A stretch of 26,611 nucleotides of DNA. Origin: an uncultured Clostridium sp. (GTDB lineage Bacteria > Bacillota > Clostridia > TANB77 > CAG-508). Numbering within the stretch: the stretch's first letter is position 1; each line of letters starts with the position of its first letter. Location of the stretch: assembly GCA_900553985.1 (NCBI GenBank), contig USFW01000025.1, forward strand, positions 1-26,611. Direction: 5' to 3'. Positions 23,327-26,611 of the stretch are shown one piece after another. The position numbers and the translations under genes are program-made. Under the pieces are notes generated by a model, which did not search any database, was not told the DNA's origin, and worked only from the letters and a program-made list of their open reading frames with translations.

Positions 23327-23370
23327 TTCCTAAGACCAGCGCGTCTACCAGTTCCGCCACATCCGCATTT
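23327..23370. repeat. Far attachment site (attR): stranded 5' half of tRNA-Leu
   Basis: Identical 44-bp copy of 18757-18800. It keeps the tRNA 5' end to the anticodon loop but lacks the 3' half, so it cannot give a tRNA. It marks the original chromosomal tRNA start. Confidence 0.9.
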
Positions 23371-23388
23371 ATTTAACTAACAATTAAT

Positions 23389-23417
23389 ATAATAACAAAA
23401 TATATTTTTATTGTCAA
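23389..23417 (-). promoter_or_regulatory. Original tRNA-Leu promoter, now orphaned
   Basis: On the minus strand TTGACA (23417-23412), 17-bp spacer, TATTAT (23394-23389), facing the truncated tRNA half. Its first bases (TTGACAATAAAA) match the element-borne tRNA promoter. Confidence 0.7.
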
Positions 23418-23432
23418 TACTTTTACAAAATT

Positions 23433-23625
23433 TTATAAAGAAAAATATATAACGATTCCCCCAACTATTGCTATTAAAAATCCTAAAATTTTTAATCCAC
23501 TACTCCCTTCATTTTGGTCACCAAATCCGAAAAAACCTTTTAGTTAATATTCGTGCATCATATATTAAGATTACACCACTTAACACCATTAATAGTCCTG
23601 CTATTTTTATTATAATTTGAAACAT
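23433..23625 (-). pseudogene. Small two-helix membrane protein, frameshifted
   Basis: Starts MFQIIIKIAGLLMVLSGVIL, a membrane helix, then IYDARILTKRFF. At a run of six A (plus strand, about 23530-23535) the frame shifts. Removing one base would give GFGDQNEGSSGLKILGF and a second helix (LIAIVGGIVIYFSL), 63 residues in all. As read, the product stops soon after KRFFRIW. This is a one-base insertion in a homopolymer or a sequencing error. Function unknown. Confidence 0.6.
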
Positions 23626-23671
23626 TCTATATCAACATCCTTATTATTTTTATCTATAATACTATTTTATA

Positions 23672-23706
23672 TAAAAAATGTCAATAGGGAATTTTTCCCT
23701 ATTGAC
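23672..23706 (-). terminator. Terminator of the 23737-24030 gene
   Basis: 12-bp perfect stem GTCAATAGGGAA/TTCCCTATTGAC with a 3-nt loop, then A and six T on the minus strand. Confidence 0.9.
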
Positions 23707-23736
23707 TGAAGCGAGTTCATAGATTCAACTACTCAA

Positions 23737-24030
23737 CTACATTGCTACCTTCAAGTATTTCTCAATTTGTTCAACATAGTTTCTTTTATATTCTTCTTCA
23801 GAATATATTCCAAGATCTACTTCCTCCTTTGTAATGTTTGGTTTAACCTTGTCAGCGTTTTCAATTTGGTTTCGTGGAACATGATGTCTTGTGTCCCATG
23901 CTGCTAATACTAAATCAAGTTCATTTTCTGATAAATCACTTGTTGTTATCTCTCCTCGAAGCATCCGTTCCATAATTCCTGCTCCTGTCATAAACATTTT
24001 GATTCCTAATCTCCGTAATTCTTCAACCAT
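23737..24030 (-). CDS. Hypothetical protein, 97 residues
   Basis: The ATG at 24030 is chosen for the GGAG 8 nt upstream; an upstream in-frame ATG at 24063 has no site. Reads MVEELRRLGIKMFMTGAGIMERML, then DLSENELDLVLAAWDTRHHVPRN and a charged helical tail. Soluble, no signal peptide or clear domain. It has its own terminator. Codon use is slightly less AT-biased than its neighbours. I do not recognise the family. Confidence 0.65.
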   Translation of the reverse strand: MVEELRRLGIKMFMTGAGIMERMLRGEITTSDLSENELDLVLAAWDTRHHVPRNQIENADKVKPNITKEEVDLGIYSEEEYKRNYVEQIEKYLKVAM

Positions 24031-24209
24031 TTCTTTCTCTCCTTTTTCTTTTTGGATAATCATCCATTATAAATATTAGTTACTTTGGCCTTTCTTTGGC
24101 ATACAACAATTATATCACATTTTACATAAATATTCAACTTTTTACATTATTTAACATCGTTTTTTTATATAAACATTGTTTTTATATATAATCTATCTTT
24201 ATAAATTTA

Positions 24210-26258
24210 TCAAATTTCAATTCTCTTAACAAATTTATCTTCTATTAATCTTCTTAATAATCTATTTTCTTCTTTCTCTAATTTTGGGTCATCTGAAATA
24301 ATTTTCATTGCTAAATTTTGAACTATTTTTAGTGTTTGCATATCTTCAAATAAATTTGCTATTTTAAATTCTGGTATACCATGTTGCATTGTCCCAAAGA
24401 AATCTCCTGCACCTCTTAGTTCTAAGTCTTTTTCAGAAATAATAAATCCATCATTTGTATCACACATAACTTTCATTCTTTTCCTTATTGTTTCACTTTT
24501 TCCTTCATATTTTAAAATACAATATGACTTATATTCTCCTCTTCCTACTCTTCCTCTTAACTGATGTAATTGTGCTAATCCAAACCTTTGGGCATCTTCT
24601 ATTACCATTATATTACTATTTGGAACATCTACTCCTACTTCTATAACAGTTGTCGATATTAATATATCAATTTCTTTGTTTTTAAACTTTTCCATTATTA
24701 TATCTTTATCTTTTGCTTTCATTTTCCCATGAATATATTCAACCTTATATTCTGGAAAAGTTTCTATTTTACTTTTTTCATAAAGTTTTTCTACTGATTT
24801 TAAATCTGACTCTTCATTTTCTTCTACTAGCGGACATACAATATATGCTTGGCGTCCTTCGTCTATTTGTTTTTTTATAAAATTATTGACTCTTTCTTCC
24901 ATTGTTTTAGGTACCGCAAATGTATCTATTTTTTTTCTATTTGGTGGTAATTCATCAATTATTGAAATATCTAAATCTCCATATAATATTAGTGCTAATG
25001 TACGAGGTATTGGTGTTGCTGTCATGACTAACACATCTGGATTTTGACCTTTTTCTACAATGGTTGTTCTCTGCTTAACTCCAAATCTATGTTGCTCATC
25101 TGTTACAACTAATCCTAATTTTTTAAATATTACATTTTCTTGTAATAGTGCATGTGTTCCTATTAATATATCTATATCTCCATTTTCTAGCCTTTGTAAT
25201 AGTTCTGTTTTCTTCTTTTTAGTCATTGCTGAAATTAATAACTCACATTTAATTCCCAATCCATCAAAAGTTTTTCTGAAATTTTCTAAATGTTGTGTTG
25301 CTAAAATTGCTGTTGGAGCCATTATTGCTGCTTGATAGCCACATTTTACTGCTTTATATGCTGCGCACATTGAAATAACCGTTTTACCTGAACCAACATC
25401 TCCTTGTAAAAGTCTGTTCATAGGCTTAGTTGATTCCATATCTTTGTTAATTTCTTCTAAAACTCTTCTTTGCGCATTTGTTAATTTAAATGGCAATTTA
25501 TTTATTATATCTGACATCTTTGCTTCTTTACTAAATTGTATACCTATTTCTTCATTTTGATAACCATTTTTTAATTCTAATAATGTTAGTTGCACAGATA
25601 ATAATTCTTCAAAAACAAACCTATTTTTTGCAAGCTCAAAATCTTTAAATTCTTTTGGAAAATGTATATTTAATGTTGCTTCATTAATTTCTTGTAAATT
25701 AAACTCTTTTAATATGTACTTTGGCAATACTTCTGTTAGATTTTCTTTTACTTCTTCTATACCATTTTGTATTATTTTTCTTATAGTATTTTGTGATAAA
25801 TTATATGTTAAAGGATATATTGGAATTATTTTGCCAGTATTTTTACTTTCACCTTGCTTGTCAAATACTGGAGATGTCATTGATACTTTTCCAAACATAT
25901 TACTAATTTTTCCGTAAAATTTATATTCTTTTCCAACCTCAAACATATTCTTCAAATAGCTTTGATTAAACCATGTAATAGTTGCTGTTCCTGTTTCATC
26001 TCTTATCAACAACTTTTGCATAGTTTTTCCTTTTAATCGCACCTCTGAAATTCGTCCACAAGCTATACCACATATTAATGTTTCTTCACCATCTATACAT
26101 TCTATTATGTTTTTAGCAATTCCTCTATTTTCATAATTTCTAGGATAATATGTAATTAAATCTTTTAATGTAAAAATATTTAATTTATTTAATAATTTAA
26201 CTCTATTAGGTCCAACACCTTTTATATATTTTACATCTTTATTTAAATCTACCATCAT
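24210..26258 (-). CDS. recG: ATP-dependent DNA helicase RecG
   Basis: 682 residues, full length for RecG. It remodels stalled replication forks and Holliday junctions. N-terminal wedge domain with KGVGPNRVKLL near 14-24 and an OB-fold (about 60-155). Helicase motifs: GDVGSGKT near 285 (Walker A), MAPTAILA, DEQHRFG near 389 (DExH box), TATPIPRT, then C-terminal motifs STTVIEVGVDVPN and QLRGRVGRG. The end (RGAGDFFGTMQHG) is the RecG-specific TRG region. MMVDLN has two possible start Mets. Housekeeping gene and a useful anchor for the chromosome. Confidence 0.97.
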   Translation of the reverse strand: MMVDLNKDVKYIKGVGPNRVKLLNKLNIFTLKDLITYYPRNYENRGIAKNIIECIDGEETLICGIACGRISEVRLKGKTMQKLLIRDETGTATITWFNQSYLKNMFEVGKEYKFYGKISNMFGKVSMTSPVFDKQGESKNTGKIIPIYPLTYNLSQNTIRKIIQNGIEEVKENLTEVLPKYILKEFNLQEINEATLNIHFPKEFKDFELAKNRFVFEELLSVQLTLLELKNGYQNEEIGIQFSKEAKMSDIINKLPFKLTNAQRRVLEEINKDMESTKPMNRLLQGDVGSGKTVISMCAAYKAVKCGYQAAIMAPTAILATQHLENFRKTFDGLGIKCELLISAMTKKKKTELLQRLENGDIDILIGTHALLQENVIFKKLGLVVTDEQHRFGVKQRTTIVEKGQNPDVLVMTATPIPRTLALILYGDLDISIIDELPPNRKKIDTFAVPKTMEERVNNFIKKQIDEGRQAYIVCPLVEENEESDLKSVEKLYEKSKIETFPEYKVEYIHGKMKAKDKDIIMEKFKNKEIDILISTTVIEVGVDVPNSNIMVIEDAQRFGLAQLHQLRGRVGRGEYKSYCILKYEGKSETIRKRMKVMCDTNDGFIISEKDLELRGAGDFFGTMQHGIPEFKIANLFEDMQTLKIVQNLAMKIISDDPKLEKEENRLLRRLIEDKFVKRIEI

Positions 26259-26611
26259 TACTTTCCTTCCATAGATACTTTCATATCTTGAATTTCTTAA
26301 ATATATACATAAGTATAGTCTTACTTTTAAACCTTCATTCTATCTTGCTCCATTTTAATTTACATTATTAGCTAATATTTCTTGTTGTATAGGAAATATC
26401 AATTTTTATCTTAAGCCTATATAACATTTCTTCTATACCACAAGCAAAACTTACCTTTAATAGCTTTGTACTTTCTTATAGAGTAGCCAGAAATGGTTTA
26501 TAATTATGATTTTTTGGGTTTTTGATGTTCGACTGGAATGAAGAATAGAATTGGTAAGGCTTTCGAATGAGGAATGCTCACGGTACCTGAAGTATGAAGG
26601 GGTCTGAGTGA
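26259..26611. other. 353-bp end region without a recognised gene
   Basis: Probably holds the recG promoter near 26300 (TATACT on the minus strand is a weak -10 candidate). The last ~100 bp are clearly richer in G+C. They contain a minus-strand open frame of about 35 codons running off the window edge (ending FFIPVEHQKPKKS), perhaps the tail of the next gene. Nothing firmer can be said. Confidence 0.4.

Larger units (their letters stand above)
18757..23370. mobile_element. 4.57-kb integrative element inserted in tRNA-Leu(UAG)
   Basis: It is bounded by 44-bp direct repeats of the tRNA 5' half. It carries integrase, excisionase and a Rep_trans-type initiator (minus strand), an origin-like region, then repressor (+), Cro-like protein (-) and a small unknown gene (+). 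Paired arm-type repeats sit just inside both ends. There are no conjugation, capsid or packaging genes, so it is either an integrative and mobilisable element depending on a helper, or a replicating plasmid-like satellite. No coding region looks broken, so it may be active. Confidence 0.9.

Noticed and set aside
1..26611. CRISPR arrays or rRNA genes
   Set aside because: No regularly spaced repeats and no rRNA-like sequence were seen on reading the window.

Overview
The window is very AT-rich DNA with clostridial features: consensus sigma-A promoters, strong GGAGG-type ribosome sites, some TTG starts, and a RecG, RlmD-type methyltransferase and CoaD of Bacillota type. It most likely comes from a low-GC anaerobic Clostridia genome, perhaps a gut commensal; the species cannot be read from the sequence. 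About half the window looks like ordinary chromosome (recG, the RlmD-like gene, coaD, an MBL-fold hydrolase, a secreted C39-like/SH3b protein). The rest is accessory.

Layout, left to right. (1) 72-8188, minus strand: a tight seven-gene operon transcribed leftward from an extended -10 promoter near 8220. In transcription order it encodes a fold-III PLP decarboxylase, a radical SAM enzyme, a NadE-type amide synthase, a nucleotidyltransferase-phosphoribosyltransferase fusion (NMNAT-like plus PRTase), a GNAT acetyltransferase, a second radical SAM enzyme with a cysteine-rich SPASM-like tail, and a SelO-like pseudokinase. The last three steps of NAD assembly (base + PRPP, adenylyl transfer, amidation) all have a counterpart, sitting among enzymes that make or modify small molecules. 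I know of no described system with this composition; it is my main candidate for a new pathway, and it may continue beyond the left edge. (2) 8331-10826, minus strand: a reverse transcriptase (YSDD) followed directly by a DinD-like gene. A 307-nt structured leader precedes it, from a strong promoter at 10798-10826, as in defence-associated RTs with an upstream template RNA. A hydrophobic 55-codon ORF lies antisense inside that leader. (3) 11042-12412, RlmD/TrmA-type RNA methyltransferase. (4) 12529-13992, secreted C39-like peptidase with SH3b repeats, preceded by a structured RNA with its own promoter and terminator (14100-14276). (5) 14413-16136, broken coaE-like kinase, MBL hydrolase and coaD. 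(6) 16264-18087, decayed transposon remnant: tnpV fragment and large serine recombinase with a frameshift and a stop.

(7) 18757-23370: an intact-looking 4.57-kb integrative element in a tRNA-Leu(UAG) gene, bounded by 44-bp identical direct repeats. It has a tyrosine integrase, excisionase, Rep_trans-type initiator, a 202-bp nested inverted repeat that may be an origin, a phage-like repressor, a Cro-like protein and paired integrase arm-site repeats at both ends. The element supplies a new promoter and 5' half to the tRNA and leaves the old promoter and 5' half stranded at its far end. (8) 23433-26258: a frameshifted small membrane gene, a small unknown gene and recG.

Gene functions are assigned from motifs and remembered family features. 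No database search, structure prediction or phylogeny was run.
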